From Schistosoma mansoni (taxonomy: Eukaryota; Platyhelminthes; Trematoda; Strigeidida; Schistosomatidae), in assembly GCF_000237925.1 (NCBI RefSeq), contig NC_031498.1, forward strand, positions 20,810,422 through 20,874,421: DNA of 64,000 bases, written 5' to 3'. How positions within the stretch are numbered: position 1 is the stretch's first letter; each line of letters opens with the position of its first letter. This document shows, piece by piece, positions 1 to 12,857 of the stretch. The position numbers were made by a program, and so were the translations under genes. The notes beneath the pieces were generated by a model. The model was not told the DNA's origin, searched no databases, and saw only the letters and a list, made by a program, of their open reading frames with translations.

Positions 1-3000
1 GCATATGTAATTACTAATCCATGACACTTCACAAACAGTCCTGCTCAGAAATCGATAATCCTTTTCTAATCGAGACCATAAACTTATAAAAATTAAAATG
101 TTTAATTTCGAATAATCCACTTAACAAACCAGATGTACACAGGGAGCCCGAAATGTATGATTAATTCTAATTTACCTTAGTCAAAACAAGTTATGTGTGG
201 TTGAGAACTTCTTCAGTGATCAACCTTGCATGGTATGACTCATTCCGTAACTGTAGGAATTGGAATATTTCAGTCCGCTTACGACTGTGGTGAACAAGAA
301 TACCAGTGGGGTCAATCGAATGTGTTTTGAACTCAAAATTACAGAAGGTCTTAGTAAAATCTGAGAACCATACATTAAATACTTAATTTGCAAAATGTCA
401 TTCAATTGCCCCAAACTTGACTGTTCTTTTTGCAAATATTAGTCAATCGGCTCAGATTTCATTGTTCCTGTATTATCATGCCAATTGCTTTCCATTTCCG
501 TTCTACCAGACATTTTATTCCTCACTCACGATACATACTACTTATGTGGATAAAAGTACCACACAACCACTTACCACACCATGATTATTTCAATTAAAAA
601 TATTTACTTATTTGCATCGAAATGTGCAAGACTATCCATTTTCCTTGAAATCTATCTCTAGTTGCCTTCATCACTCGAAGGGAGTCCCCACATATGAAAA
701 TAGTTTGTTTGATAATGTTCTCAACATGTTGTCTATGAGTAGCAGAATACACAAGTTCTCGTTTCAATGAGATCATGCATTACAACCTTTATGTATATCA
801 GATTAACTAGATAATACTAAGATCTTTTCGTTAAGAAACTTATCTAGTATTCTGAATAGATCCTAAAACCATTCAAAAGTTTTGTCAAACAATCTCGTCT
901 TACTAACACCTTTACAAATCGTATCATTCTCTTTGTACTGCACAAAGCAGTTAGTTGTAGACTGAAGAAATCCAGTGTCCAATATAACTACATACTCTTA
1001 ACTCGCTATATGTGAATCGTAATGAGAAATTAGTTTTGCAGTACAATCTACATAATGATGAGTAAATTAATTGAACTGGAAAACAACCCACTGACGAAGT
1101 GAGTACTAGCACAACTGGCATTGTGGTTTTCTTACTGAGAAGTGCCAGTAAGAAAAAAACAAGTTATCAACCTAATATTTACTAAATGTTTAGAAAATAG
1201 CTTTGATAACACAATAAGCTAAAGATCTCGTAAGCATTATGAAAACCACATAAACGGTCCAATTAATACCTATGAACCCCAAACAACTAAGCAATCAATG
1301 TGATCGATCTTATCATACCTGGTAAAATATGAAGTAAATACAAAAATACCAAATAATTTGGCTTACTAAACCAAATACCTACAATACTGTATGAACTTAC
1401 ATTCGAGTACATTACACCCAGAAAACACTATATTACATGTACAATAACTCACCAAATTATTTTGAAAGGAAATTAACCATCCGAGTCGGTGTATATAATC
1501 ACCAATAAACAGTATTATTACTCCTTTAACAACGACACTATACCTTCCTTCAGGGTTTGTATAAACATTTTGTTGATCGTATAGTGTAATATGTGTAATG
1601 ATGTCAATTTCAAATAGTTTATTGGTTGGTTTCTTCTAGGTCAATTGCCTACGCAAATATAATGGTAACATGAAATGGTTTGCACTAATTATCTCTTCTC
1701 CCCCCTTAAGCTTATAGATGATGACTCAAGTGTATTAGAAATGGGCTAGATTCGATTGGTTAAAATATAATGTATTTACAATAATGTTCGACTCAGCAAT
1801 TTCGTGATTTTAAAAAACGTCAGGCCAATAGTGTTGGATTGTATGTTCTCATAACGATTATTTATGGGGTTTCCGATCTATTAATGTAGTATGCGACATT
1901 TTGTGTGTTTATTCTAGTTTTATTTTTTAACTAACTCGTCTTCTACTCAGTTTTCATACTGTTAAATCACTACTGTATGGGTAAATATTACTATTTTTAG
2001 AAGTAAGCGACTCATTATGCATAATCAAAATTTAATCCCACTTAAGGACCAAGTACAGATTCATATACATAGTACTGAACCATAACTTTGTTCAAGTTTT
2101 AGTGATTTTCCCTGGCTGCCTAAACTAAACATATGACTGCACTCAGTGAAAACTGATGGACCATGGAAATTGCAAATCTAAACTGAAAATTTCACTTGCT
2201 TATAAGTTCGAAACAACAATGAAATGAGCTTAGTAAATGTTCTGAATAGAGCAAGTTATACATTAATAAGTTAACATCAGTTCGGTTTATTTCCACTCTT
2301 AGAAGGAAATTAAATATCTAAAACAAATGAAAAAAGTATTTTGCTGAACTAAATTACTCAGTGTCCAACTAACTAACTAAGTTTGCTTAATACTCACTAT
2401 TCAATTGCTTCAACCTCAGAAGACGACGCAGTTCCCGAACCCAGTGTTCTACTAGAAAGACTCAGATATACAAACTAAGGGATATCAACTATCATAAGTC
2501 AGGACAAGGATTAGTGTATACTTCAAAAGAAATTTATGTCTCCAGATAAAGATCGCCACTTCACGTTTTTTTAGTTTTCTTTAATACTTAAGTATCAGTG
2601 TTTCATTACTAGGCCTGAGAATTTAATCAGCATTACCATTGTTGTTATAATCAGTCACTGAGTTATCTAACCATTTTTCGATGTACTGGAAAATGATTTT
2701 CAATGAAACATAAATTATGTTTATGTCTATTTGTCTATCGACTGTTATTTGTCCGTATCTCAAGCTTCTGGGTGTTTTCATTCGTCTATTGTGTTTACAG
2801 GTTGTATGTCTCTCACTACCAACCTATGTTTGTCAACTTATTATTCAATCTGCTAAGCAACACACTCAATATGAAGAGCTTCATTCAGTCTATTTAAATC
2901 TTATTCAATGTTGAACTTTCGATTGAAATGAAACTTTCTATACTGATTTTCTTGGTTAACACGTTGATACAAATCGCTGATTGACTATGCCTGGGATATC

Positions 3001-3114
3001 CATTGACATAAGAGCAATCAGTTAGTCATAAGCAACGTAGAACCTGACAAATGTACATGCTTTCCCGCTGCCACATCACATTAGCCCAGTGAAATGAAAT
3101 TAATAAGACAATCA
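1..3114. other. AT-rich stretch, nothing recognised
   Basis: I see no conserved protein, RNA gene or recognisable transposon here. The short open frames have low-complexity or reversed-strand composition and no family motif. Confidence 0.5.
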
Positions 3115-3235
3115 ACAGAGTAGTAAAAGTAGTAACAGTATATTATTATTAGTGATTTTATTTAGTATTATATTTTTGGTACAATATAGGATTCTCAGCA
3201 CAAAGTATTTCAACAAGTTCCCTTTTCTTATTTCT
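3115..3235 (-). mobile_element. 3' end of CR1-like LINE (fragment)
   Basis: Read on the minus strand, this segment matches the 3' untranslated end of the CR1-like LINE that finishes near 12,130: the words around TTGAAATAC, TGCTGAGAA and ATATTGTACC occur in the same order, followed by an AT-rich tail. No coding part is left. It is a 5'-truncated insertion or the remnant of one. Confidence 0.6.
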
Positions 3236-5130
3236 TGACCAACCCTTGCGATAAATATTGAGTGGTCACCAATTTGATGTTAGCAGTTCAGGAATCGACA
3301 TCTGGATAATGTATATTCTTTTCGATGCATATAGCCAGCAACCACGGTGTCTCTGATTGAGCTCTTTTGTAACTTGTACGGCGAAATGCCGTAAACTTTT
3401 CTCAAACGCAGCTGGATAGGTTATGCAACTAATATACATAATGATGTGTCAAAACAAACAATAAAACAGATAACTTGTTGAAATATCAAAAGGGCAGGAA
3501 CAGGTAGCCCATATATTCAAGCAGGCTGTTTCATGATGGTAGAAAAGATTTAGGCATAGACAACATTAATCCGGAAGAAGCCATTAATTAGGCAAATAAA
3601 AAGTACGAGTATTTTAAGACAAATAATGAGATTTCTTCTAATTGCGACTGACTGTGAGCCATCCCGCCCAACATCTCCGAGCATCAGTTACAATAATCAC
3701 AAGAACCCTAACTAGACTGTGTACATCTGTAGATGGCGTCGAGTCGCGATTGAGTATGATTAACACTACAATAAGATTACGTGCCAGATATCGACTTGGA
3801 TCCCTCGGTAGGCCAAAAACCAGAAGGCTGTTGATGGTCCAGATAAGATATATTTGTTGGCGATCTCGTGGTATTGAAAGAATACCGAGACGTGCCAATG
3901 TTTACGGACGGAACTGCCGAGCTTAAGCAAGTTCGCGCAAGGTCACAGGCAACGGAAGGAAAAGTGTTTTTGGTACAGTTAAACAAACAAGTACAGTAAA
4001 ACAATCACTGGTACAATTGGTTATAATAATAATTGTTTCCAATACACCAATCGCGTTCTCGTCATAAAAGTAGGTTACTACACATCTACCTACATGGTTT
4101 ACTCCAACACTCAATAACTTCGTAAACTCTGATTTCCTCACAGTGAGAACTACTGGTTGTTGACATTTGAACAAATTATTACTCTTAATTCGTGTTCGAA
4201 GTTTAGTTTAATGCGTACTAAAGATAAACCTCTTAAAAATATCCTCAATTTGAATTAATATGATGTCATAATTTGAACTGAAATATTGACATTCAATACT
4301 AACAATTAATTAAGGTGAAAAGATTTTATTTTCTATAGTAATAATCTATCCACAATTGTTTGAATCAAAAACGTATAGTTTAATGAAGAAGTTAGTAAAT
4401 TGCAGGGCGACATGGTTCTCGACTTCAAATTCCATGTGACCTGTGAGATCACGTAGAAATATTCAGGAAAACAACCAGAAATGAAATAATTCCAAGTCAT
4501 TTTAAAAGAAACATGGCACGTTTAATAGAAATCTTAGTATATGATATTCGGAAGCCAACTCATCATGCTGTCTAGGCAATTTGAAAAACTTAATTAATTT
4601 GGTCTCACCCTACCAGTTATACAAACAGTCTTATTAAAATTTACCATATTCCAGAGGTCACTAAGACTGAATTCAGTAGAGTTCAAAGCAACTGAACATG
4701 TTTAATGTTCTGATTGCTTTGTTCTCTTTGAACATTGAGTTAGTTAATCATGATCAACGTATGAAGTTAACAGATGGACAAACCTGTAACAATTTGAATG
4801 AGTGACTCATACACATAGCAGTGACGAAATCCCACTCTTCATTGAAAAAGGGTAAGTTTCACAATCTGAAAATGTTTACATGGGAAGTGTACGGTGTTTA
4901 CGTCAACTTATATTTGCTATTAGGTGTTTTATGTATGAACTTCAATATGTCCAGAATTAAAATCTCAACTTGCAGACTTAAATTCATAGTCAGTATTAAT
5001 CATAGCTACAGGGATAAAGCCTCACGATTTTGATGCATCAGTTAAAGTCTGTTACAAAGTTACATTCGTCTCATTAATTATGTGACATTTTCAACATTAA
5101 TAATCAGATAAGTAAATGTTACTTAATTAG
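3236..5130. other. Unassigned; GC-richer block at 3640-3990
   Basis: No recognised gene. The block around 3640-3990 is richer in GC and open on both strands (about 90 codons each way), which suggests an old repeat rather than a gene. I could not place it in a family. Confidence 0.4.
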
Positions 5131-5470
5131 TTACCTACGCCTGTTACCCCTCGTCGAGGAACATAGGCCGCCAAACAACATTCTCCATCCAACCCTGTCC
5201 TGGGTAATCCTTTCCAGTTCTTTCCAGTTAACATTCATCCTTTTCATATCAGCTTCTATTTCACGGAGTAATGTGTTCTTTGGCCTTCCTCTTTTCCACT
5301 TCCCTATAGGATTCCAAGTTAAGGCTTGCTTCATGATACAAATCGATGATTTCCAAAATTTGTGTCCTATCCACCTGTAAAGTCTTTTCCTAATTTATTG
5401 TTCGTATGGAAGTTGGTTTGTTCTCTCCCATAGTAGTCTGTTGCTGATATTATCTACAATTGAAGAAATG
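5131..5470 (-). mobile_element. C-terminal end of a LINE ORF2 (fragment)
   Basis: The minus-strand frame ending at 5131 encodes the conserved tail of a schistosome non-LTR retrotransposon polyprotein, with words such as [36 protein letters not shown] and [10 protein letters not shown]. The same tail recurs at 12,180-12,480 and 45,420-45,690, so it is a repeat family and not a host gene. Upstream frame remnants extend to about 5470 with one stop. Confidence 0.75.
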
Positions 5471-7095
5471 TTAGTTTCATCAATAAAGGTTAATATTTTT
5501 TATCAAAAACATTTCAATATTTTGTATACGCAGCCAGATTAATCGATGTACCAGTGGAGATATTACTCATTATTGAAGAACACAGACTAATCACGTACTG
5601 TCTCAGAGCCAAACTTAAATGAGATACGAGCGAGTTGTATAAATTGTCATGATGTCAGTCTACATATCGTTGTTTGAGTCAATAAGGATAAACACAAACA
5701 CCCATGATTTCTACACCTTACTCTATTCTCTTTCGGTAATTTAACCTTTTTAAACTCAGTCTTTCTACCTCTTACACATATGATCTCAACTATTAAGCAA
5801 ATATATCAGAAACTAGTCGGGCAGCAGACCATAACACTAAATTAGTGTATGAGTTCATACTATATTCTTGTACTAAGAAACCGTTTTCCCGCCTACGGTT
5901 TAAATTGATTTCAAACTGTTTTACAATTACCAAAAATATTACACTTAAAAGGAGTTGTAATCTTCAGATCATCTGTAATATTGATTTATTGTACTTGTAT
6001 CCTACATTAAATATTGAATATAGTTTAATTTAGTAAGATTTTCTTTCCATTCATTGTGTACCATTTGTCCTATATTTTCTTTTGTACTTTACTACTCTTG
6101 TGATTGTAATTTCTTGTACATCTAGCATTCATAAACTGCAAATTATCTCTTATTTTATTACTAAGAAATACACCTAATTAAACTAATACAAGTATATACT
6201 AGATTATATATTTCACCTAGTATACATGCGACTGTTTTAACACTAACCTTTTTAGTATATATCACTTTGAAATAGATGTTTGTTCACTTCCGGTCAAGTT
6301 TACTATCATTTACATTACCAAAGGGAATTTTCTAATCTGTATCCTAATTTCCTTAATTAATGCAGTCCAAGTAGAAAGTTTACCAGGTTGTAAATCCAGT
6401 CTATCGTATAGAGAGAGTTGATGGAATAAGATGGTTGGTGGTAGTTAGTAGGAAACATCGGACCTAGACTTTTTGCTAGTTAATGCACGTATTACAGCTT
6501 GTGGTCGCTGATCGATAATAAATGTCAAAGTCATCAATCAGAATTCGAATCATTATTTTTCTCTTCCCCATCTACTATTTCTCCGATTGCTTAGTGTTCT
6601 ATACTTCACCAATCGCACGTCTGACTTGCGCCGTGAACTTTGAGTTGACGTAAGTTAGGCTCTTATTGGTCCTCTATACTCAAGCTTTTATCTATCCGTC
6701 TCCTTGAGTTCAAAGTGAAGTTAACAACCAGCCTTTGTTACACTAAATTCAATCTTGATTCAAAACCTAAACAATAATATGGAGTAAAATCTTGATTACA
6801 CATCAACATAACTAAAAAACTACAATATCGGCATAACTACACCATAGGTGAAAGAGAACAGACTAATTGGTTCGTAATAAGTTGACAGTAACAGATAAGT
6901 ACAACACAGAGAAACAGTTTATACATCACGAAAAATTTTACAAACAGGAAAATACAAAAATAAAATAATATAAGTATTTATTTAATTAAAGAATAAAAAT
7001 GTTCAGGTAGGACAGTTTCGAAAGTCCCACTTTTTCTATACGCGTCCCGTTATAACAACTCGTTAGCAAGACATATTTGTAATTTTTAAGGAGCT
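5471..7095. other. AT-rich stretch, nothing recognised
   Basis: No conserved coding sequence or structured RNA noticed. A slightly less AT-rich part at 6400-6700 may be an old repeat. Confidence 0.4.
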
Positions 7096-7097
7096 GA

Positions 7098-7178
7098 TGC
7101 TTCTTGTGGAATTTGAATCCGCATTACTCAAATCCACAGTCTGAGACGTTACCACTATGTTATTTAGGAAGTGATTGA
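7098..7178 (-). repeat. tRNA-like SINE head
   Basis: On the minus strand a D-arm-like stretch (AGTGGTAACGTC) is followed about 35 nt later by a B-box-like GGATTCAAATTCC, the spacing of an internal Pol III promoter. The acceptor ends do not pair well, so this is a tRNA-derived repeat and not a tRNA gene. Confidence 0.4.
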
Positions 7179-7754
7179 CCTTTTAAAAGATTGAGATGTT
7201 TACAACTGACTGATCACTGAATAGTAACTAATTGCATACTTGTCAAAAACCATTCGTGCTGATCAAACTCTGTCAATTATTTTCCAATGTGTCTACCGGT
7301 CTAAATGAATCAACATCTTGTTAATAATATAACCACATCGATCAAACTTTAATAAATAAGCTACTGGCTCATAAATATGATCCAACGGATTGTAGTCAAA
7401 TTATAATACCACTGAATAAAATCTTCAAACATGATCAAAATCCTGAGATTTCAACCATGATTTTCCCTATGCTCCTCATAGAAACACTAATTATATAGAT
7501 CAGATGTGAATGTATAAAGAACTGTATCATAACATAGAAAAAGATACTATCAAACGGTTAATTTTACCTTTTTCTTAAATAGGTTCGTTAGTACTCTTTA
7601 CACATCGAGTTTGCTTGTTTTATATTAAGAATAGTTGAAAGTTAATTTCTAATTACTAGATCATCAAAAATTACAAATCACATAACTACGGTATATTTTT
7701 TCAAGTTAAAAAAATAATAGGGGGGTTGTTTGTGGAGATTTTTAGTAAGTTTTA

Positions 7755-7952
7755 TATATAGTTGAAATCATGAGTCAATTGAAGCTAGACCACCATGGAA
7801 AACTTGGAAGCACTGGACGACCGTTCCGTCCTATTATGGGACTCCTCAACAGTGCATATCCACGATCCCGCCTCGCGAGATTCGAACCCAGGACCTATCA
7901 GTCTCGCGCGCGAGCACTTAACCGATAGACCACTTAGATGGCCGGCATCCAA
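7755..7952 (-). repeat. tRNA-derived SINE with hammerhead-like domain
   Basis: Read on the minus strand from 7952: a tRNA-like A box (AGTGGTCTATCGGTTAAG) and B box (GGGTTCGAATCTC), then a hammerhead-type segment (7806-7857) with stem II GTCCC..AGGAC. The core is TTGAGGA and GGAA where an active ribozyme has CTGANGA and GAAA, so it is probably inactive. It ends in an AT-rich tail. It forms an inverted pair with the copy at 8240-8410. Confidence 0.75.
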
Positions 7953-8239
7953 CAGTGTTAATGTCTAACTTCAACCTATCCACGAAGTTGAGCAACCATT
8001 TCATCAATGTCTTTAGTGAGTTGATATCTCCCAACAGACCTGGTCGAACTCTACTGGTTACTGCTTCTCACTAGAACTCCAGGAAATACCTCATGGAGCC
8101 AGTCGTTAGTGAGCATATGGTCTATCGGTATTGAAGAAATCAAAGATGATGATCCATTTCGTAAGTGAATATAAATCTCTTAAATTTAAATAGATATTTC
8201 AAACTCTTTCTTATTTAATATAGGGGGTTTTGTGGATAT

Positions 8240-8410
8240 TATAGCACTCGCACGCGAGACTGATAGGTCCTGGGTTCGAATCTCGCGAGGCGGGATCGTG
8301 GATGTGCACTGTTGAGGAGTCCCATAATAGGACGGAACGGTCATCCAGTGCTTCCAAGTTTTCCATGGTGGTCTAGCTTCAATTGACTCATGATTTCAAC
8401 TATATATTAA
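8240..8410 (+). repeat. tRNA-derived SINE with hammerhead-like domain (5' truncated)
   Basis: Plus-strand copy of the same SINE as at 7755-7952, lacking the A box. The B box GGGTTCGAATCTC is at about 8270 and the hammerhead-like segment is at 8304-8352. It carries the same core changes (TTGAGGA, GGAA) as its inverted partner. Confidence 0.75.
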
Positions 8411-9289
8411 AAATAATAATAAATCTACACAATATATCTATTGGTGACTAAATTTTTATGGATGTTAGTAAAAATTCCAAGTCACTTGATAAACATTTTA
8501 CAATTTAACATTAAATTTCTGGTTTAATTTATCTTAAAGTTCTAATAATCTTCAAGGAGGTACATTGTTCAAAATTGTCTTATGAGTTTGATTTAGTTAT
8601 GTTTAGTTTGTTTGATAGTATCTTGCTTTTAGAAGTTTTCGAAAAATGTTCAAAAACTATGGTTAATATAATTATTGAGAAAACAAAAAGTTTCACCTTG
8701 AAGGTTTGCACACTTTCCTAATCATTTATCCTTTGAAGGGATGAGATTTTATTATCTATATATTGAATCTATTTCGTGGTGAAGAAAGATTTCATGGAAG
8801 CAGGACTAACTACATACTGATGAATTTGAATAACAACCAACTACTATTCAAAAAATTCTATACATATGTTTTCAGAAATCCATGAACTGATTACTTAGAA
8901 CACGAGAATCTTATTTCAATTTTACATATCTTGTGCGGAAAATATTTTCCGCTCATATCAAACATATGGTACTGAATAAAGAAAGTATTACTATTATTCT
9001 GCCCATTTGATTAATAGACAAAACTGTCACTGGCACGATAACAGAACAGGAACAGAAATATAAAAGGTTTCAACATTATTTTGCGAAATCTACAATTATT
9101 TGGCGGCCTACTTGAATATCTGAGCTACCGGTTTCTGTCATCTAAATATTCCAACAAGTTATCGCTTTTTTTGTTTTAACACCTCATTATGTCTATTAAT
9201 CTCATAAGCCATACAAGCGCGTTTATGAAAAGCTTACGACGTTTCACTGCACAAGTTGCAAAAATGTACAATAAGAGATATCGTGGTGG
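8411..9289. other. AT-rich stretch, mostly unassigned
   Basis: No gene seen. A short segment near 8960-8990 (GTACTGAATAAAGAAAGTA) resembles LINE 3' ends elsewhere in the window, but is too short to assign. Confidence 0.35.
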
Positions 9290-12140
9290 TTGCAATATGC
9301 ATTGAAGATAATGAACATTAATCGTATGTCGGTTCCCGAGCTGCTAAATTCTAACTCCCAATCACTAATTAACAAGGTGGACTATCTTCAATTCCTACCA
9401 AGTCAAAACATGTATCGTAATTATGGTGTCATCACAATTCAAGAATCTTGATTGGCTGATTTACAGGACGATTACTTAGTATCACTAAGTGATTTCAATA
9501 TCTATCGTCAGGATCGATCAAACAATAAAAAGAAATACAATGGTGGTGTAGCTACATTTGTAAACGTGAATTGGTGTCTATCTACTTTTGCTTGTTTCAA
9601 GTTTTCAAATGATTTTATCGACTGTCTAAATTTAAGATGCCATCCAAAACACCTGAATTAATACAAATATATTTATGTTACTAACATCTAAATGACTCCA
9701 GACTGCACATTATCTGCCCTATCTGCTTTTTTGATGAATTCACTGGATTCTCTGTTACTGCCTTCAGTGGTTCACTTTCAATTGCATGTGGTAATTTCAA
9801 TTCATGGGACTGTAGCTTCGTTTCATCACTAGGTCACCAAAATATAGTAGATTTTCCCACTCGTTTGGATGCTCATCTAGACTTCGTTTTCATTATTTAA
9901 GTTGGTACACATGTGACTCGTAAGTGTGCTCCATTGTCTAGCTCGGATCACTGTATAATTCGTGTTCTACCTAAAGTATATGGAAAACATGGAAAGAGTA
10001 CACTCTTATATCAGACCAAGAAAGTCAAATATAGGAATTATTCAGAAAATATTCAATATGTGAAAAACATGTTTCGTACGACTAAATGGGAATTATTTAC
10101 AGATGACTGGGAAACACTACTTATGTTATCACTTGTTATCTTAAATTCTGTTTTGACATTTGGTGTCCCACTGAAACTACTTTTTTAAGTTTTGATCTAC
10201 TTACATCTCCACAACTAAAACGAATACGGAGGGTAAAAGAAAGAATGTACAAGGAGAAAATCTCTGTTGAAGTTCGTAAGCTAAATGATCTAACAAACCT
10301 AGAGATTAGATGTCTCAGCTCTATGTTTACTCAGAAACTCCTATCTTGTAAAAACTTTTCAAGTATGTGGAAACTCTTTAAATAACTTACAGGTGACAGG
10401 CACACTAGAAGCGATAACCAGCTGAATGTTTGTGACTTAAATAAGTCCTTTATACGTCAGTCATCTGACATAATGCTCCCTATATCCAAGGGTTTGAAGA
10501 ATGATTGTGTTCCTAGTTTAAGTGAAACTGATGTTCAAAAATGTCTCCAGTCAATTAATTCATCCCAATGTTTAGGACCTGATGGAATTTCAAACCTCCT
10601 CTTTAAAAAATGTTCTTGGGTTCTATGTTATTCATTAACGAGTATCTTTAACAGATCCTTCTCAACTAATCTCATACCGGAAATGTGGAGAAAGACAAAG
10701 ATAAACCCTATACATAAGAAAGTATCTGGTGATAAGAATATGAAATTTGGACCCATAGTTATAACTTCACCTTTTCCTCAAAACAATAGAAAAATTATTG
10801 AAACTACCACTTCAACCTGCAATAAAAGAACACACTGATCCGTATCAGTTTGCTTACAAATGCAAAAGAAGCACCTTAGATGCCGTTGCTGTTCTGCATC
10901 ACAATATAGTGTTCAGCTTGGAAAAGGGTAAAAAGTATGTTCGATTGACTTTTCTGGACTATACTTCTACTTTTGATTCTATCCCAGGACAACCTTTACT
11001 TAACAAGTTAATCAGCGTCAACAATGACAGCTGGATAACCAATTGGCTATGTTCCTACCTTTCTGGAAGAGAACAGTACACTTTGTTTGGAAGAAAGTGT
11101 TCAACGTCTCTACTGTGTAATGAAGGTGTGTCACAAGGAGCTATTCTTTCACCTTTTCTTTTCTATTTTCTTCTGCATGATCTCCTATCTTCCATGGGAA
11201 TCACTTGTGAAATATGAGGGAGATCTCACTAAATGTACGTCGATTTCTACCTCTTTACATCCCATAGAAATGAATGAGTTTTTTTCTTGTATTGAATGAT
11301 GGTCTTTTGTTAATGGTCTCATACTTAATCCGTCTATATGTCAAGCTGCTAACTTTGGCCTGAGACATTAACAGAACCTAAACACCGTGTTGGGATCCAA
11401 TAATTCTTGTGGCATTGGAGACTCATTGATAAACGCAGTGTCGAAGTTCAATTATCGTGGTGTTAACGTTTCCTCTGATCTCTCTTGGTCTTCTCATGTT
11501 TTACTGTTATCGACTTACTAAATAAAGAGGATTCATGCTTTTGCGATTGCTCGACATTTACTCTTACAATTTTTCAATTCTTGCATATTACCTATTATTC
11601 CTCACTGTCCTCCATTATTCTTTCCTGAGCTTTTGAGAAAAGACTTTGCCGTATTGCGGAGAGTGCGGAGGGCAGTTAGCAAGGTGTGTGGTGAATCTTT
11701 AAAGGTTATTATTAGTATGGTTACGGATAGACATCTAAAGTCTTACAAACTCATGTTATCTTATTAGATATCTTATCTAATGTTATCTTATCAGATACTA
11801 ACCATCCCCTCATTCATATCTTTCTCCTTGTATATCTTCTGGTAGAACGAGATGTAAATACATTAAAATCCATGCACGCAGACAAAAATATGAATGTTCT
11901 ATAATACCTTACTTAGCAAATAAACTCTGTGATGAACAGGTTGTTAGAGTAAACCTAATCAATAACCTGTATTCTTAAACATGTCTCTAATTGAAAAGTT
12001 GTACAGATTCAGACCTTTTTTCACCTTTTCCTTTTCTTCTTCTTCTTCTCCTGTTTTTGTCCTTTGTTTTTGTAAAAACTTGTTGAAATACGTCGTGCTG
12101 AGAAATCCATATCGTACCAAAATATAATATTGAATAAAGC
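9290..12140 (+). mobile_element. Degenerate CR1-like LINE (endonuclease and reverse transcriptase)
   Basis: Plus-strand frames, broken by several stops and shifts, read in order as an APE-type endonuclease and a reverse transcriptase. The endonuclease is at about 9360-10,000 (GGVATFVNVNW; SSDHCIIRVLPK). RT fingers/palm follow at about 10,470-10,840 (QCLGPDGISNLLFKKCSW) and 10,800-11,220 (DPYQFAYKCKRSTLDAV, TFLDYTSTFDSIP, GVSQGAILSPFLF), and the RT thumb region is at about 11,230-11,760. The YADD box is damaged by a frameshift. The 3' end near 12,060-12,140 matches an inverted fragment at 3115-3235. The clade assignment (CR1/SR1-like) is from motif memory. Confidence 0.8.
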
Positions 12141-12179
12141 CATTAATAATAATGAATTATTTTTTTCTGGTTAGCGTTT

Positions 12180-12480
12180 TTTAGCGCGTTAGTTTTCTAC
12201 GGGATAGGATCGCTAACCTCAAGCCCAAGCCTCCTCCCTTTATCCGGGGCTCCAGGCGGAGCATCCAACTCCATCGCAAGGCAAGCCCTCACATGGAATC
12301 CTCGAGGCCAAAGGAGAAGAGGAAGACCAGAGAACATATTACTTCGAGAAATGGAAACAGATATGAGAAGAATGAACAACAACTGGATAAAACTTAAAAG
12401 GAAGGTACATGATAGAGTGGATTTGAAAATGCTGGTCAGTGGCCTATGCTCTTCCACGAGGGGTAACAGGCGTAAGTAAG
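12180..12480 (+). mobile_element. C-terminal end of a LINE ORF2 (fragment, frameshifted)
   Basis: Second copy of the ORF2 tail also seen at 5131-5470. Across shifting plus-strand frames it reads the ALTWNP..RRGRPR, EMETDMRRMNNNW and CSSTRGNRR blocks. It ends in a tetranucleotide tail. Confidence 0.65.
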
Positions 12481-12498
12481 TAGGTAAGTAAGTAAGTA
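12472..12498 (+). repeat. (GTAA)n tetranucleotide tail
   Basis: Simple GTAA repeats with one GTAG variant, directly following the LINE ORF2 tail. The other two copies of this LINE end also finish in GTAAGTAA-like sequence, so it is the element's own 3' tail. Confidence 0.8.
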
Positions 12499-12804
12499 CG
12501 TTACAACAGTACATTTCTCAATGAACTTTACCAATCAACCAATAGAGAGGATTCTTATCGATCTTTTCTCCGAGGTTCTGAACTACTCCTATCCGATAAA
12601 TACCAACTAGCAAGAAACCTAAATCCAGAGTGTCCTGTCGATTATTTCCAATCACTTAACATCAATAACATGTATGTTTCTTCAGTGAACATCTATTTAA
12701 ACACATTGGAAAATGTTTACTTATTCAACCTTGAGATTAATAGTACTGAATACATAATTCATAACCATTTATGCACATTTTATGTAAATGTATTAAATAT
12801 TATT

Positions 12805-12857
12805 ATTGTTATTATTATTATTATTATTATTATTAGTAGTAGTAGTAGTAGTAGATA
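12805..12857 (+). repeat. (ATT)n/(AGT)n compound microsatellite
   Basis: An uninterrupted run of ATT units changes to AGT units at about 12,834. Confidence 0.95.

Noticed and set aside
3638-4174. Overlapping open frames on both strands around 3640-4170
   Set aside because: No family motif, opposite strands open together, amino acid composition typical of chance translation in GC-richer DNA.
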